Part shown: positions 1 through 8,052 of the stretch, in pieces
Layout: each line of letters begins with the position of its first letter
How positions within the stretch are numbered: position 1 is the first letter of the stretch
Origin: an uncultured Rhodospirillales bacterium
GTDB lineage: Bacteria; Pseudomonadota; Alphaproteobacteria; Azospirillales; Azospirillaceae
Direction of reading: 5' to 3'
NCBI GenBank assembly: GCA_903856295.1
Contig: CAIOBP010000029.1
Span: forward strand, 1 to 33,891
Length of the DNA: 33,891 nucleotides
Position numbers and translations under genes: made by a program
Notes under the pieces: generated by a model
Told to the model about the DNA's origin: nothing
Databases searched by the model: none
Seen by the model: the letters and a program-made list of their open reading frames with translations, nothing else

Positions 1-1
1 G

Positions 2-121
2 GGCATCAACAGCTTGGTCCAGGCAGCCAAGGCCAAGGCACGGGGATACCGCTCTACCCGCAACCTGGCCGCGATAATCTACCTCGTCGCCGGAAAGCTA
101 GAACTCAAGCTACCCACGTGA
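2..121 (+). pseudogene. ISL3-family transposase, C-terminal fragment cut by the window edge
   Basis: The first frame reads 39 residues and then a TGA stop. The residues, with an RGYR.TRN core followed by a hydrophobic LAAIIYLVAGKL segment, are the typical end of ISL3-family DDE transposases. The start of the gene lies outside the window, so it cannot be said whether the element is intact. The sequence just after the stop looks like the inner side of the element's terminal inverted repeat. Family assignment rests on my recognition of the tail only. Confidence 0.7.
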
Positions 122-135
122 AACAGCGAAGAGCC
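111..135 (+). repeat. Probable right terminal inverted repeat of the ISL3-type element
   Basis: The segment ends in GAAGAGCC, whose reverse complement GGCTCTTC is the usual tip of ISL3-family inverted repeats. It overlaps the transposase stop codon, as is common in this family. The left copy is outside the window, so the end point is inferred. If it is right, the 8-bp target duplication would be AAAAAGCG at 136-143. Confidence 0.5.
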
Positions 136-171
136 AAAAAGCGCATTACCGATCTACTCTGGCTGTGGATC

Positions 172-663
172 ATGGGACACATCGTAAACTTTGATAAGGA
201 AATGCGGCCATTTCTGCAACGCCGCCGCTCGGTCCAACCGGTCAAGCCCATGCCGGGCAACACCCCCGGCGACACGGATGGCTATCAGATACCGTTTCAG
301 GAAGCCGGAAAATCCTTGGCTGTTCAGGTGGTCGGCACCGAACAATTCATCGGCATTTCGTTCCGGGGACAGGCATATATGGCCGACGCCCCACTCGTGG
401 CCAAGGCGTGCGAGATCATAAATGCCTCTTCGACCTCAACCATCGTGGCGAATTTGCAAGAACTCAGGGATTTCGATGCCTACTTCCTTGGCCACCTGCT
501 GACGCTGCTTGGAACCTTCGCAGAGGGCGGCAGAGGCACCTATCTGGTCCTGGGCAGTTCCGGGCCGTGCACGGCCCGACTCAAGCGACTGGGCATCGAC
601 CAGATCATCCGGTCGTTCCCGTCGACCGGCGATTTTTATCAGGAGGTCGGCTTTCAAACCTGA
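172..663 (+). CDS. STAS-domain protein (anti-sigma-factor-antagonist type)
   Basis: This codes for about 163 residues. The C-terminal 110 residues have the shape of a STAS domain: a beta strand near VQVVG, a central ANLQELRDFDAYFLGHLL stretch at the place of the phosphorylatable SpoIIAA serine loop, and a LKRLGIDQIIRSF helix near the end. The usual D-S/T-S/A pair reads D-A-Y here, so regulation by serine phosphorylation is doubtful. The frame is open back to a GTG at 118 inside the insertion sequence. No start (118, 172 or 202) has a convincing ribosome binding site, so the insertion may have removed the native promoter or first codons. The ATG at 172 is chosen as the first start outside the element. 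The role is unknown; partner-switch signalling is the family's usual job. Confidence 0.6.
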   Translation: MGHIVNFDKEMRPFLQRRRSVQPVKPMPGNTPGDTDGYQIPFQEAGKSLAVQVVGTEQFIGISFRGQAYMADAPLVAKACEIINASSTSTIVANLQELRDFDAYFLGHLLTLLGTFAEGGRGTYLVLGSSGPCTARLKRLGIDQIIRSFPSTGDFYQEVGFQT

Positions 664-674
664 AGACGCGGCAT

Positions 675-707
675 GGGCCGGAGCGTACGCCCCGGCCCGC
701 CGTTTTT
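675..707 (+). terminator. Rho-independent terminator after the STAS gene
   Basis: A stem of GGGCCGG (675-681) with CCGGCCC (692-698) encloses a partly paired loop and is followed by GCCG and five T (703-707). It ends the rightward STAS transcript. The same hairpin lies just downstream of ccoP on the other strand but has no T tract in that direction. Confidence 0.65.
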
Positions 708-712
708 GCGTC

Positions 713-1594
713 TTATTTGCCGCCGCCCAGTTCGTGGACGTACACGGCCAACTGCTTGATGGTCGGATCGTCGAGGCGCTTGGTCCAGGACGGCATGACG
801 CCGGCCCGGCCCTTGCTGATCGTTTCCACCAGGGTCTTCTTGTCGCCGCCATAGAGCCAGATGCCGTCGGACAGGGCGGGAGCGCCCATGTCCTGATTGC
901 CCTGGGCCTTGTCACCATGACAGGCGGCGCAGTTCTCCGCGAAGATCGGAGCGCCACGGGTGGCGCCCGCGGCGTCGGCGGTCTTGGTGCTGAGTGACAG
1001 CACATAGTCCGCGACGTCGCTGATCTGCGCGGCGGTCAGCTTGGCCGGAGCGCTGTCGGTCGCCCAGGCCGGCATGGCGACGCCGGGCCGGGTTTCCGCA
1101 TCGTCGGTGGCGCGGATGCCGTGCTTGATCGTGGTGTAGATGTCGGCCAGCGTGCCGCCCCACAGCCACTTGTCGTCGGCCAGGTTGGGGAAGCCGGGAT
1201 TGCCCTGGCCGCCCGCGCCGTGGCACGGCACGCAGTTGACACCAAACGCCGCCTTGCCGCCGGCAAGGGCGAAGTTCAGCAGATCCGGCGCCTTGCGGAT
1301 GTCGTCGAGCGACGAGGAGGCGATGCGGTCGGTGAACCCCGACTGAGCCTTCTTGGCGTCGGCGATCTTCTGCTCGACCTCGACCCGCTGCGTCCAGCCG
1401 AGAATGCCCGCGGTGTGCCAGGTGCCCATCGGCCAAGCCGGATAGAGCACCCAATAAACCAGCGACCACGCGCAGCAGACGTAGAAGATGTACAGCCACC
1501 ACCGGGGTACCGGGTTGTTCAACTCCTTGATGCCGTCCCACTCATGGCCCGTGGTTTCGACACCGGAGACTGGGTCTTTCTCTTGTTTAGCCAC
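713..1594 (-). CDS. ccoP: cbb3-type cytochrome c oxidase subunit III (dihaem cytochrome c, CcoP)
   Basis: CcoP is the membrane-anchored dihaem subunit that passes electrons from soluble cytochrome c or the bc1 complex towards CcoO and CcoN. The 293-residue protein has one transmembrane helix at about residues 33-53. It has two c-type haem sites, CVPCH at 121-125 and CAACH at 222-226, each followed by a methionine in an M-P-[AS]-W setting that can be the sixth ligand. The frame is open to 1648, but the GTG at 1594 is preferred: it has AAGGAGG 8 nt upstream and gives the usual family N-terminus. It overlaps the end of ccoQ by 8 nt, which suggests translational coupling. It is the last gene of ccoNOQP. 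Confidence 0.95.
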   Translation of the reverse strand: MAKQEKDPVSGVETTGHEWDGIKELNNPVPRWWLYIFYVCCAWSLVYWVLYPAWPMGTWHTAGILGWTQRVEVEQKIADAKKAQSGFTDRIASSSLDDIRKAPDLLNFALAGGKAAFGVNCVPCHGAGGQGNPGFPNLADDKWLWGGTLADIYTTIKHGIRATDDAETRPGVAMPAWATDSAPAKLTAAQISDVADYVLSLSTKTADAAGATRGAPIFAENCAACHGDKAQGNQDMGAPALSDGIWLYGGDKKTLVETISKGRAGVMPSWTKRLDDPTIKQLAVYVHELGGGK

Positions 1595-1760
1595 GGCCTG
1601 TGCCTCCTTGCCCCTCGTCGTCCAACGGAATCCTGCCTGCGTGTTCAAACTTCGCGCGGTTACCCGGCCACATCGCGTAGACGATGATGCCGATGAACAC
1701 CATAACCAGCCACACGGTCCAGTAGGCGTGCAGCATCGCGCCGAGTTGCGTCAAATCCAT
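1587..1760 (-). CDS. ccoQ: cbb3-type cytochrome c oxidase subunit CcoQ
   Basis: This 57-residue protein begins MDLTQLGAML and has a single membrane helix at roughly residues 13-31, followed by the W-P-G-N-R turn and a short polar tail typical of CcoQ/FixQ. CcoQ stabilises the assembled oxidase and contains no cofactor. It lies between ccoO (16 nt upstream) and ccoP, which it overlaps by 8 nt. A GGGAGAAG-type Shine-Dalgarno precedes the ATG. Identification rests on length, topology and position in the operon, which together leave little doubt. Confidence 0.9.
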   Translation of the reverse strand: MDLTQLGAMLHAYWTVWLVMVFIGIIVYAMWPGNRAKFEHAGRIPLDDEGQGGTGRG

Positions 1761-1775
1761 GAGACTTCTCCCCGG

Positions 1776-2519
1776 CTATTGGCGCAGTTGCTCGGGCTTG
1801 ACGTCGGTGAAGTTCACCAGCGTGCCCAGCATTTGCAGGTAGGCGATCAGCGCGTCCATTTCGGTGACACCCTGCTCGCCGGTGAAATTGGCCACCACCG
1901 CCTTGGGATAACGCTTCAGCAGCCCGCTGGCATCGCCCTCGGGGTTGATCTGCATGGCGAGATCGGCCTTGGCGTTGGCGATCATCTCGGGGGTGTAGAT
2001 CGGCTTCTTGCCGCTGATGAAGTTCAGGGTCTTCATGTGATCCTGAACATCGTCGAACTTCAGGGGCCGGGACTTCATCCACTGATAGGTCGGCATCACC
2101 GACTCCGGCACCACCGCGCGGGGGTTGACCAGATGGGCGGTATGCCATTCGTTGGAGTACTTGCCACCGACCCGCGCCAAATCCGGCCCCGTACGCTTGG
2201 AGCCCCACTGGAACGGGTGGTCATACATGCTCTCCGCCGCCAGCGAGTAGTGACCGTAGCGCTCGACCTCGTCGCGGAACGGACGGATCTGCTGGCTGTG
2301 GCACAGGTAGCAGCCCTCGCGGACATAGATATTCCACCCGGCCAGCTCCAGAGGAGAGTACGGGCGCATGCCGTCGACCTTTTCGATGGTGGATTCGATG
2401 GTGAACAAGGGCAGAATCTGCACCATGCCACCGATCGACACCGTGATCAGGACGAGGATGAACATCAAAACGACGTTCTTTTCGATCTTGTGATGGATCG
2501 TGTCTTTGTCTTGAGCCAT
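1776..2519 (-). CDS. ccoO: cbb3-type cytochrome c oxidase subunit II (monohaem cytochrome c, CcoO)
   Basis: CcoO is the monohaem cytochrome c subunit that relays electrons to the catalytic subunit. The 247-residue protein has an N-terminal membrane anchor at about residues 16-36 and one haem-binding CYLCH motif at 70-74 in the family context [13 protein letters not shown]. Full length is normal for the family. GGAGG lies 9 nt upstream of the ATG. It follows ccoN by 18 nt and precedes ccoQ by 15 nt, so the four genes should be one transcript. Confidence 0.96.
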   Translation of the reverse strand: MAQDKDTIHHKIEKNVVLMFILVLITVSIGGMVQILPLFTIESTIEKVDGMRPYSPLELAGWNIYVREGCYLCHSQQIRPFRDEVERYGHYSLAAESMYDHPFQWGSKRTGPDLARVGGKYSNEWHTAHLVNPRAVVPESVMPTYQWMKSRPLKFDDVQDHMKTLNFISGKKPIYTPEMIANAKADLAMQINPEGDASGLLKRYPKAVVANFTGEQGVTEMDALIAYLQMLGTLVNFTDVKPEQLRQ

Positions 2520-2537
2520 GAGTTCAGTCCTCCATCC

Positions 2538-4007
2538 TCAAGCGGCCACGGCGACCGGGCCGGTGACATACGGCTTTTCAGTCCGCACATCGCCCTTGAT
2601 GGTCCGGTAGACGTTGTAGGCCATGATCAGCGCGCCGCTGAGATAGAACAACCCACCCAAAGCGCGGATTTCGTAGAACGGATGCATCGCCGCCACCGTT
2701 TCCACGAACGAATACTGGAGGAATCCCTGGGCGTCGTAGGCCCGCCACATCAACCCCTGCATGATGCCAGACACCCACATGGCGCAGATGTAGAGAATGA
2801 TGCCAATGGTCGCCAGCCAGAAGTGCAGGCTGACCAAGCGCAGCGAATACAGCCGCTCCCGCTTCCACAGCTTGGGAATCATGTGGTAGAGCGCGCCGAA
2901 GCTGACGAAAGCCACCCAGCCGAGAGCGCCGGAGTGGACATGGCCAACCGTCCAGTCGGTGTAGTGCGACAGGGCGTTGACCGGCTTCACCGCCATCAGT
3001 GGCCCCTCGAAGGTGCTCATGCCGTAGAAGGCGATCGAGGTCACCAGGAAGCGGATGATCGGATCGGTGCGGAGCTTATCCCACGCCCCCGAGAGGGTCA
3101 TGATGCCGTTGAACATGCCGCCCCACGAGGGCATCCACAGCATCACCGAGAAGGTCATGCCGAGGGTCTGGGTCCAGTCGGGCAGCGAGGTGTAATGGAG
3201 ATGGTGCGGCCCGGCCCAGATGTACATGAAGATCAGCGACCAGAAATGCACGATCGACAGCCGGTACGAGTAAACCGGACGCTCGGCCTGCTTGGGCACG
3301 AAGTAGTACATGATGCCGAGGAAGCCGGCGGTCAGGAAGAAGCCGACCGCATTATGGCCGTACCACCACTGCACCATCGCCGACTGCACGCCCGAAACCA
3401 CCGAGTAGCTCTTGGCCCCGAGCAGCGACACCGGCACGTTGACATTGTTGCCAAGATGCAGCAGCGCCACCGTGATCATGAAGCCGAGGAAGAACCAGTT
3501 GGCCACATAAATGTGGGGTTCCTTGCGCTTGGCCAGGGTGCCGACGAAAGCCGCGATGTAGGTGACCCACACCACGGTCAACCACAGATCGGCGTACCAT
3601 TCCGGCTCGGCATATTCCTTGCCCTGGGTGATGCCCATGACATAGCCCGAGGCCGCCATCAGGATGAACGCCTGATAGCCCCAGAACAGGAACCCCATCA
3701 CGCCCTCGCCGCCCCAGACCCGCGCCCGGCAGGTGCGCTGGACGACGTAGAACGAGGTGGCGAACAAGGCGCTGCCGCCGAAGGCGAACACCACGCCGGA
3801 GGTATGCACCGGACGGAGCCGCCCGAAGCTGGTCCACTCCAGCCCAAGATTAAGCGCCGGAAACGCCAGTTCCGACGCGATGTAGACACCCATGGTCATG
3901 CCGATGATGACCCAGAACACCGCCGCAACCGAGAAATAGCGGATGTATTTATCCGCATATTGCCCGGTTTGAGGTGCCGCTCCCGGTGTTGCTGCCAGTT
4001 CCGTCAT
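2538..4007 (-). CDS. ccoN: cbb3-type cytochrome c oxidase subunit I (catalytic, CcoN)
   Basis: CcoN reduces oxygen to water and pumps protons; it holds a low-spin haem b and a haem b3-CuB centre. The 489-residue protein has about 12 predicted membrane helices. Metal ligands are visible: His68 in VHTSG, His218 in W-Y-G-H-N-A (CuB), the H-H pair at 268-269 in A-G-P-H-H-L-H-Y (CuB), and His356 and His358 in G-H-V-H-S-G (haem ligands). AAAGGAGA stands just ahead of the ATG. An Fnr-type palindrome lies 140 bp upstream, which fits induction at low oxygen. It is the first gene of ccoNOQP. Confidence 0.97.
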   Translation of the reverse strand: MTELAATPGAAPQTGQYADKYIRYFSVAAVFWVIIGMTMGVYIASELAFPALNLGLEWTSFGRLRPVHTSGVVFAFGGSALFATSFYVVQRTCRARVWGGEGVMGFLFWGYQAFILMAASGYVMGITQGKEYAEPEWYADLWLTVVWVTYIAAFVGTLAKRKEPHIYVANWFFLGFMITVALLHLGNNVNVPVSLLGAKSYSVVSGVQSAMVQWWYGHNAVGFFLTAGFLGIMYYFVPKQAERPVYSYRLSIVHFWSLIFMYIWAGPHHLHYTSLPDWTQTLGMTFSVMLWMPSWGGMFNGIMTLSGAWDKLRTDPIIRFLVTSIAFYGMSTFEGPLMAVKPVNALSHYTDWTVGHVHSGALGWVAFVSFGALYHMIPKLWKRERLYSLRLVSLHFWLATIGIILYICAMWVSGIMQGLMWRAYDAQGFLQYSFVETVAAMHPFYEIRALGGLFYLSGALIMAYNVYRTIKGDVRTEKPYVTGPVAVAA

Positions 4008-4412
4008 TCACATCTCCTTTGATGAAGTCGGCGAACCCTGCCCCGGCGGCATGCTGAACCGGGAGGACGCCGACCGCCCCTTTCGCCACTTCGCGCACGT
4101 CCATTCGCATTCGAAGATGTCCGCGCGAACCCTATCGTGCTCGGAGTTGACCGATATCAATCACACACCAAACGTAAGGGTACTCGCAAGTACAAATCAA
4201 GGGGTTTTTTATATATTAATATAATATTACTGATAGATATAACATAAAGTGCGTCAGCCAATACTTAGGACAGCACAAAGCAACGCCGACCAATTCAGGC
4301 CGAACGCCAAACAATATCGATGCTATTCTAGAGAACCCTGCCGTGCGGACGCGTGTGGCAAACGGCACGCGTTCGAATCCAGCCGGTGCCACCGCAACCG
4401 GGACCGGAACCG
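4008..4412. other. 405-bp gene-free stretch upstream of ccoN, AT-rich in the middle
   Basis: No open frame here is supported. The stretch holds the ccoN leader, an Fnr-type site at 4147-4160, and a strongly AT-rich block at about 4190-4250 that contrasts with the GC-rich surroundings. At 4371-4393 it has a sequence with the geometry of a tRNA 3' end. The small secreted-protein gene on the same strand ends at 4413, so this stretch separates the assembly genes from the structural genes of the oxidase. Confidence 0.7.
4147..4160 (-). promoter_or_regulatory. Fnr/FixK-type binding site ahead of ccoN
   Basis: On the minus strand the site reads TTGATATCGGTCAA. The consensus for Fnr, FnrL and FixK is TTGAT-N4-ATCAA, so only one position differs. 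It is the only such palindrome I found near the cco genes. Activation of cbb3 oxidase genes by these oxygen-responsive regulators is well established in alphaproteobacteria. I could not place a convincing -10 hexamer downstream. Confidence 0.75.
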
Positions 4413-4817
4413 TCAGGCGGATGCGGGGGGAGCCCGGCTTCGGGTCTGGAAGCGGAACAGGGTGCGCGGAAAGATTTCGGCGCGAACCGCGAAATCGTCG
4501 CCACTGTCGGCGACGACATCGAACACCTCAAGCGCCCCCGCAAGAACCGGCACCTCACACTGAGGGGCCTGCCCCCAGCACTCGGCGCAGCGATAACTGC
4601 CCTGGTGCTTGGTCTGGTCGCCGGAATCCTCCACCAGCACGGTCCGGGCGCCCTCGCCGGTACAAACCGGGGTCCAGCCCGCGGCGGCGTGGGCCGAGGA
4701 CAGCCCCAAAGGCAGCGGCATCCAGGTCAGCAGGCACAGCAACACCGACGCCAGGGACGCTCTGCGCCTGCCCGACGGACGGCCTCGCCAGTACCAGCCT
4801 TTGCTGCCCCACCCCAT
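4413..4817 (-). CDS. Small secreted cysteine-containing protein, DUF2946-like
   Basis: This 134-residue protein has a basic start, a hydrophobic segment at about residues 20-40 and a likely signal peptidase site after A-H-A. The mature part begins GWTPVCTGEGARTV and contains a C-A-E-C pair. The P-V-C-T-x-x-G start and paired cysteines resemble DUF2946 proteins, which often lie near copper or respiratory genes. It follows ccoS by 105 bp on the same strand and could be the last gene of the assembly operon. Most of the C-terminal third is low in recognisable features and may be affected by a past rearrangement. Function is unknown; a link to copper handling is only a guess from context. Confidence 0.5.
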   Translation of the reverse strand: MGWGSKGWYWRGRPSGRRRASLASVLLCLLTWMPLPLGLSSAHAAAGWTPVCTGEGARTVLVEDSGDQTKHQGSYRCAECWGQAPQCEVPVLAGALEVFDVVADSGDDFAVRAEIFPRTLFRFQTRSRAPPASA

Positions 4818-4922
4818 GCTGCCCGACCTTCATGACTTCCGGCCGCCCCCATCCCCGAGGCGGGAGCCGCGCGCGGCCTTCAACGACGGTTGATCGACGA
4901 CTACCTGTTAAGACTAGCAGGT

Positions 4923-5120
4923 TCAGCGCCGGGTATCCACATCGTTTTTAGGGTCAGCCCCGCGTTCCGGTTCGGGGTGATCGTCATCGTCGAAGAGGAT
5001 GCGATTGGCGGCGCCGTCGAGATCGTCAAACTGACCGCTCTTGAGCGCCCAGAGGAAGCCGGCCAGCCCGAGCAGCCCGAGCCCCAGCGCCGCGCACATC
5101 AGATAGACCAGTTCGGACAT
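4923..5120 (-). CDS. ccoS: cbb3-type oxidase assembly protein CcoS
   Basis: The 65-residue protein has one N-terminal membrane helix (about residues 4-26), the conserved W-A-L-K-S-G-Q-F-D-D-L turn, and an acidic tail rich in D, E and P. This is the CcoS/FixS pattern; the protein is needed for cofactor insertion into the cbb3 oxidase. GGAGG lies 8 nt before the ATG. The gene begins inside the end of the ccoI frame and overlaps it by 95 bp in a different frame, far more than the usual few bases. Confidence 0.92.
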   Translation of the reverse strand: MSELVYLMCAALGLGLLGLAGFLWALKSGQFDDLDGAANRILFDDDDHPEPERGADPKNDVDTRR

Positions 5121-7533
5121 TCGGGTTTCCTCCCGCGCCGCCGGAGCGGTTCAGGCGCAAGGCGTTGACGATGACCAGCACCGACGAGGTCGACATCGAG
5201 ACCGCGGCGATCAGCGGCGTGACCAGCCCGCAGACCGCGAGCGGCACGGTCACCAGATTATAGAGAATGGCCAGGGCGAAGTTCTGGCGCACCAGGATTT
5301 CGGACCGGCGCGCCACCGCCAGCGTCTCGACCACCGGCGCCAGCAGCCGGCCCTGAAACACCGCATCGGCGACGGTCTGACTGACATCGACCGCCGACGA
5401 GGGCGACATCGAGACCGCGGCGGCGGCCAGCGCCGGCGCGTCGTTGAGGCCATCGCCGACCATCAGCACCGTCCGCCCCGCGGCGGCCAGCGCCGCAAGA
5501 TGCGCGGTCTTGCCCGCCGGGGTCAGCTCGGCATGCCATTCGGCGATCCCCAGACGGCCGGCGACATCCCCGGCCACCGCCGGGCGGTCCCCCGACAGCA
5601 GCAGAATCCGGTAGCCGGCGGCGGCAAGCTGGGCCACCACGCTGGCGGCGTCGGCGCGCGGCTGATCGAGGAAGGAGAAGCGCACCGGCGCCCATCCAGG
5701 CCGGGCCAGCCACAATTCCGGCCCGCACACTTCCGGCCCCCAGACTTCCGGTCCAACATCTCCGCCCGCTGCGCCAGCCCCGGCGAAGCGGCGATGCCCG
5801 AGGCGGACCTCCCCCTCGGGCGTCTCGAGGCTCAGCCCGGCACCGGCACTCTCGCGCACCCCGGCCGCCACCGCGACCTCGGGCGCCGCCCGCGCCAGCG
5901 CCCGCGCCAGGGGATGGCGGCTGGCTCCGGCCAGGGCCGCGGCGAGAGCCAGGGCTTCCGGCTCCACGCCGTCCCGGCACAACTCGGGCCGGCCTTCGGT
6001 GAGGGTGCCGGTCTTATCGAAGGCGATGGTGTCGACCCGGGCCAGCCGCTCCAGCGCCGTCGCCGATTTCAGCAGAATGCCCCGGTGCATCAGCCGCCCC
6101 GAGGCGATCACCTGCACCACCGGCACCGCCAGCGCCAGCGCGCACGGACAGGTGATGATCAGCACCGCCACCGCGATCAGCAGCGCCGGCTGCCAAGCCA
6201 GCCCGCCCACGAACACCCAGCCGAGAAAGGTCAGCAGCGCCGCCAGATGAACCACCGGGGCGTACATCCGCGACACCCGGTCGGCGATCGCGACATGGCG
6301 GGCGCGCCCCTGCCCCGCCACCTCCATCAGGCGAACGATTTCGGCCAGCAGCGTGTCCTCGCCCACCGCCTCGACCACCAGATGCAGCGGCGCGGTGAGA
6401 TTGAGGGTGCCGGCGAACAGCCGCTCGCCCGGACGCACCACCACCGGCGTGGTTTCGCCGGTAATCAGGCTGGTGTCGAGATCGGAAACGCCGAAACTCA
6501 CCCGCCCATCCACCGGCACGCGCTCGCCGGTCGTGACCAGTACGGTCATGCCGACCCGCACCGCCTCGGGCGGCAGCACCGCCAGTTGCCCCCCCTCGCG
6601 GATCACCGTCACCGCCGAGGCCCCGAGCGACAGCAGATGCTCGGCCGCCGACCGCGCCCGGCCGCGCGCCCGCTGGTCGAGATAGCGGCCGATCAGCAAA
6701 AAGAACAGCAGCGAAATCGCGCTGTCGAAATACGCGTGCTCGCCGCCCCGAATGGTCTCGGCCAGACTCATCAGGGTGGTCAGGGTGACGCCGATCGAGA
6801 TCGGCACATCCATGTTGGTCCGCCCCGCCGCCAGCGCCGTCAGCGCCGAACGCAGGAACGGCCGCAGGGCGCAGACGATGGCGGGCAGCGCGATCAGCGC
6901 CGAAAACCAGTACATCAGCGAGCGGGTCGCCGGCCCCATGCCCTGGGAATAGCCGGCCCAGATGGCCACCGACAGCAGCATGACGTTGGCGGCGGCGAAA
7001 CCGGCCACCGCCAGGGCGCGCAACAGCTCCTTTTCGATCACGGTGTCGCCGTGGGCGAGCCGGCGCGGATCGAACGGCGCCAGACGGTAACCGAGCCGGG
7101 CGAGGGTGGCGGTGAGCACGTTGGCCTCGGCCGCCTCCGGGCGCCAGCGCAGGGTCAGGCGCCGGGTGGTCATATTGAGCCGGCCTTCGAGCACGCCGGG
7201 CTGCCGCGCCAGCACCGCCTCGATCAGCCAGACGCAGGCCCCGCATTGCAGACCGTCGACCATCAGGTGCAGGCTGGCGCTGCCATCGGCAGCGGTGCGG
7301 ACGTGGGCGGAATAATCGACGGTCACCGCCGCCTCGTCGGGACGCATCGGCTTGGCCGCCGGGTCCAGACTGCGCCGGGCATAGTATCCGCCCAGCCCGA
7401 GACCGCGCACCAGCGCGTAGGCCCCGGCGCAGCCGGGGCAGCAGAAGCGCCGGTCTTCGGAGCCCCCGCTTCCGGCCGCGCCCAGCGGCAAGCCGCAATG
7501 GGCGCAGACCGAAAGGCTCAGCTCTTCAGCCAC
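5026..7533 (-). CDS. ccoI: Copper-translocating P-type ATPase CcoI (FixI type)
   Basis: CcoI is a P1B-type ATPase that exports copper for the CuB site of the cbb3 oxidase. The 835-residue protein has an N-terminal cysteine cluster (CAHC at 10-13, CCPGC at 31-35) and a heavy-metal-associated site C-G-A-C at 97-100. It has TGE at 358-360, the CPC transport motif at 462-464, the phosphorylated aspartate in DKTGT at 506-510, HP at 540-541 and GDGLND at 693-698. The start is a GTG overlapping the end of ccoH by 16 nt. The last 40 residues, after L-R-L-N-R, run on into ccoS and look non-homologous. A pentapeptide repeat of the GPE type interrupts the nucleotide-binding domain near residues 593-607. 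Confidence 0.95.
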   Translation of the reverse strand: MAEELSLSVCAHCGLPLGAAGSGGSEDRRFCCPGCAGAYALVRGLGLGGYYARRSLDPAAKPMRPDEAAVTVDYSAHVRTAADGSASLHLMVDGLQCGACVWLIEAVLARQPGVLEGRLNMTTRRLTLRWRPEAAEANVLTATLARLGYRLAPFDPRRLAHGDTVIEKELLRALAVAGFAAANVMLLSVAIWAGYSQGMGPATRSLMYWFSALIALPAIVCALRPFLRSALTALAAGRTNMDVPISIGVTLTTLMSLAETIRGGEHAYFDSAISLLFFLLIGRYLDQRARGRARSAAEHLLSLGASAVTVIREGGQLAVLPPEAVRVGMTVLVTTGERVPVDGRVSFGVSDLDTSLITGETTPVVVRPGERLFAGTLNLTAPLHLVVEAVGEDTLLAEIVRLMEVAGQGRARHVAIADRVSRMYAPVVHLAALLTFLGWVFVGGLAWQPALLIAVAVLIITCPCALALAVPVVQVIASGRLMHRGILLKSATALERLARVDTIAFDKTGTLTEGRPELCRDGVEPEALALAAALAGASRHPLARALARAAPEVAVAAGVRESAGAGLSLETPEGEVRLGHRRFAGAGAAGGDVGPEVWGPEVCGPELWLARPGWAPVRFSFLDQPRADAASVVAQLAAAGYRILLLSGDRPAVAGDVAGRLGIAEWHAELTPAGKTAHLAALAAAGRTVLMVGDGLNDAPALAAAAVSMSPSSAVDVSQTVADAVFQGRLLAPVVETLAVARRSEILVRQNFALAILYNLVTVPLAVCGLVTPLIAAVSMSTSSVLVIVNALRLNRSGGAGGNPNVRTGLSDVRGAGARAARAGRLPLGAQERSV
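5714..5758. repeat. Three 15-bp tandem repeats inside ccoI
   Basis: Three adjoining 15-bp units share the core TTCCGG[CT]CC (plus strand: units starting at 5714, 5729 and 5744). In CcoI they give three consecutive xGPE[VL] pentapeptides at about residues 593-607, in the nucleotide-binding part of the ATPase domain. The reading frame is kept. Confidence 0.75.
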
Positions 7534-8033
7534 ACCCGCTCGACCTTCTGGTAGTTCCCCGTGGAGTGGCGGGCCTCGAGGCGCACGTCCCAGACACCGG
7601 GCAGGGGCACCACCACGTCGGCGCTGTAGCGCCCGCTGCCATCTCCGGCCAGCTTGGCGCGGCTGTCGACTCCCGACTTGGTCGGACGCATGAAGCTGAC
7701 CATCACCTCGGCATCGGTCAGCGGCTGCCCCGCCCGGTCCTTGAGATCGACATCGAGCCGGCCCTTGAGGCCGCTGGCGCTGGTGAAGGTCATCTTGACC
7801 TGCCAGCCGCGCTCGGCCTGGGCCTTGGCCGCCGCCAAGGCGAGATTGTAGTGCGCCCCTTCATCGGAGGCATGCTCGGAGGTCAGGCCGCTGAAGGACG
7901 ACAGCGCGAAATGAACCAGCAAGCCGTTGACGGCGAACACCACCACGAAGGGCGCCGCGATCATCCAGGGAATGTACCAGCCGGGCTGACGCGGACGGCG
8001 GGGAGAGAACAGTCGAGAGAGGAACTGTGTCAT
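7518..8033 (-). CDS. ccoH: FixH/CcoH-family cbb3 oxidase assembly protein
   Basis: The 171-residue protein has a short cytoplasmic start, one membrane helix at about residues 22-44 (IPWMIAAPFVVVFAVNGLLV) and a periplasmic beta-rich domain. The latter includes W-x-V-K-M-T-F and R-P-T-K segments and ends in V-W-D-V-R-L-E-A-R. This is the FixH layout. CcoH associates with the oxidase during assembly. It lies 19 nt after ccoG and overlaps ccoI by 16 nt, so ccoGHIS should be one transcript. Assignment is firm from both sequence and position. Confidence 0.9.
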   Translation of the reverse strand: MTQFLSRLFSPRRPRQPGWYIPWMIAAPFVVVFAVNGLLVHFALSSFSGLTSEHASDEGAHYNLALAAAKAQAERGWQVKMTFTSASGLKGRLDVDLKDRAGQPLTDAEVMVSFMRPTKSGVDSRAKLAGDGSGRYSADVVVPLPGVWDVRLEARHSTGNYQKVERVWLKS

Positions 8034-8052
8034 GGCAAGAGCACCTTCCCGA

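Noticed and set aside
713-1648. ccoP start at 1648
   Set aside because: The extra 18 residues have no family similarity, and the GTG at 1594 has a strong ribosome site.
1488-4022. 844-residue plus-strand open frame opposite ccoNOP
   Set aside because: Rich in H, R, Q, D and G with no motifs; it is the antisense shadow of the high-GC ccoP, ccoO and ccoN genes.
4300-4393. Complete tRNA gene
   Set aside because: Only the 3' geometry is present; no matching 5' acceptor strand, D arm or anticodon arm upstream, and the T-stem does not pair.
5500-7554. 684-residue plus-strand open frame
   Set aside because: Antisense shadow of ccoI, with low-complexity R, Q, H and G composition.
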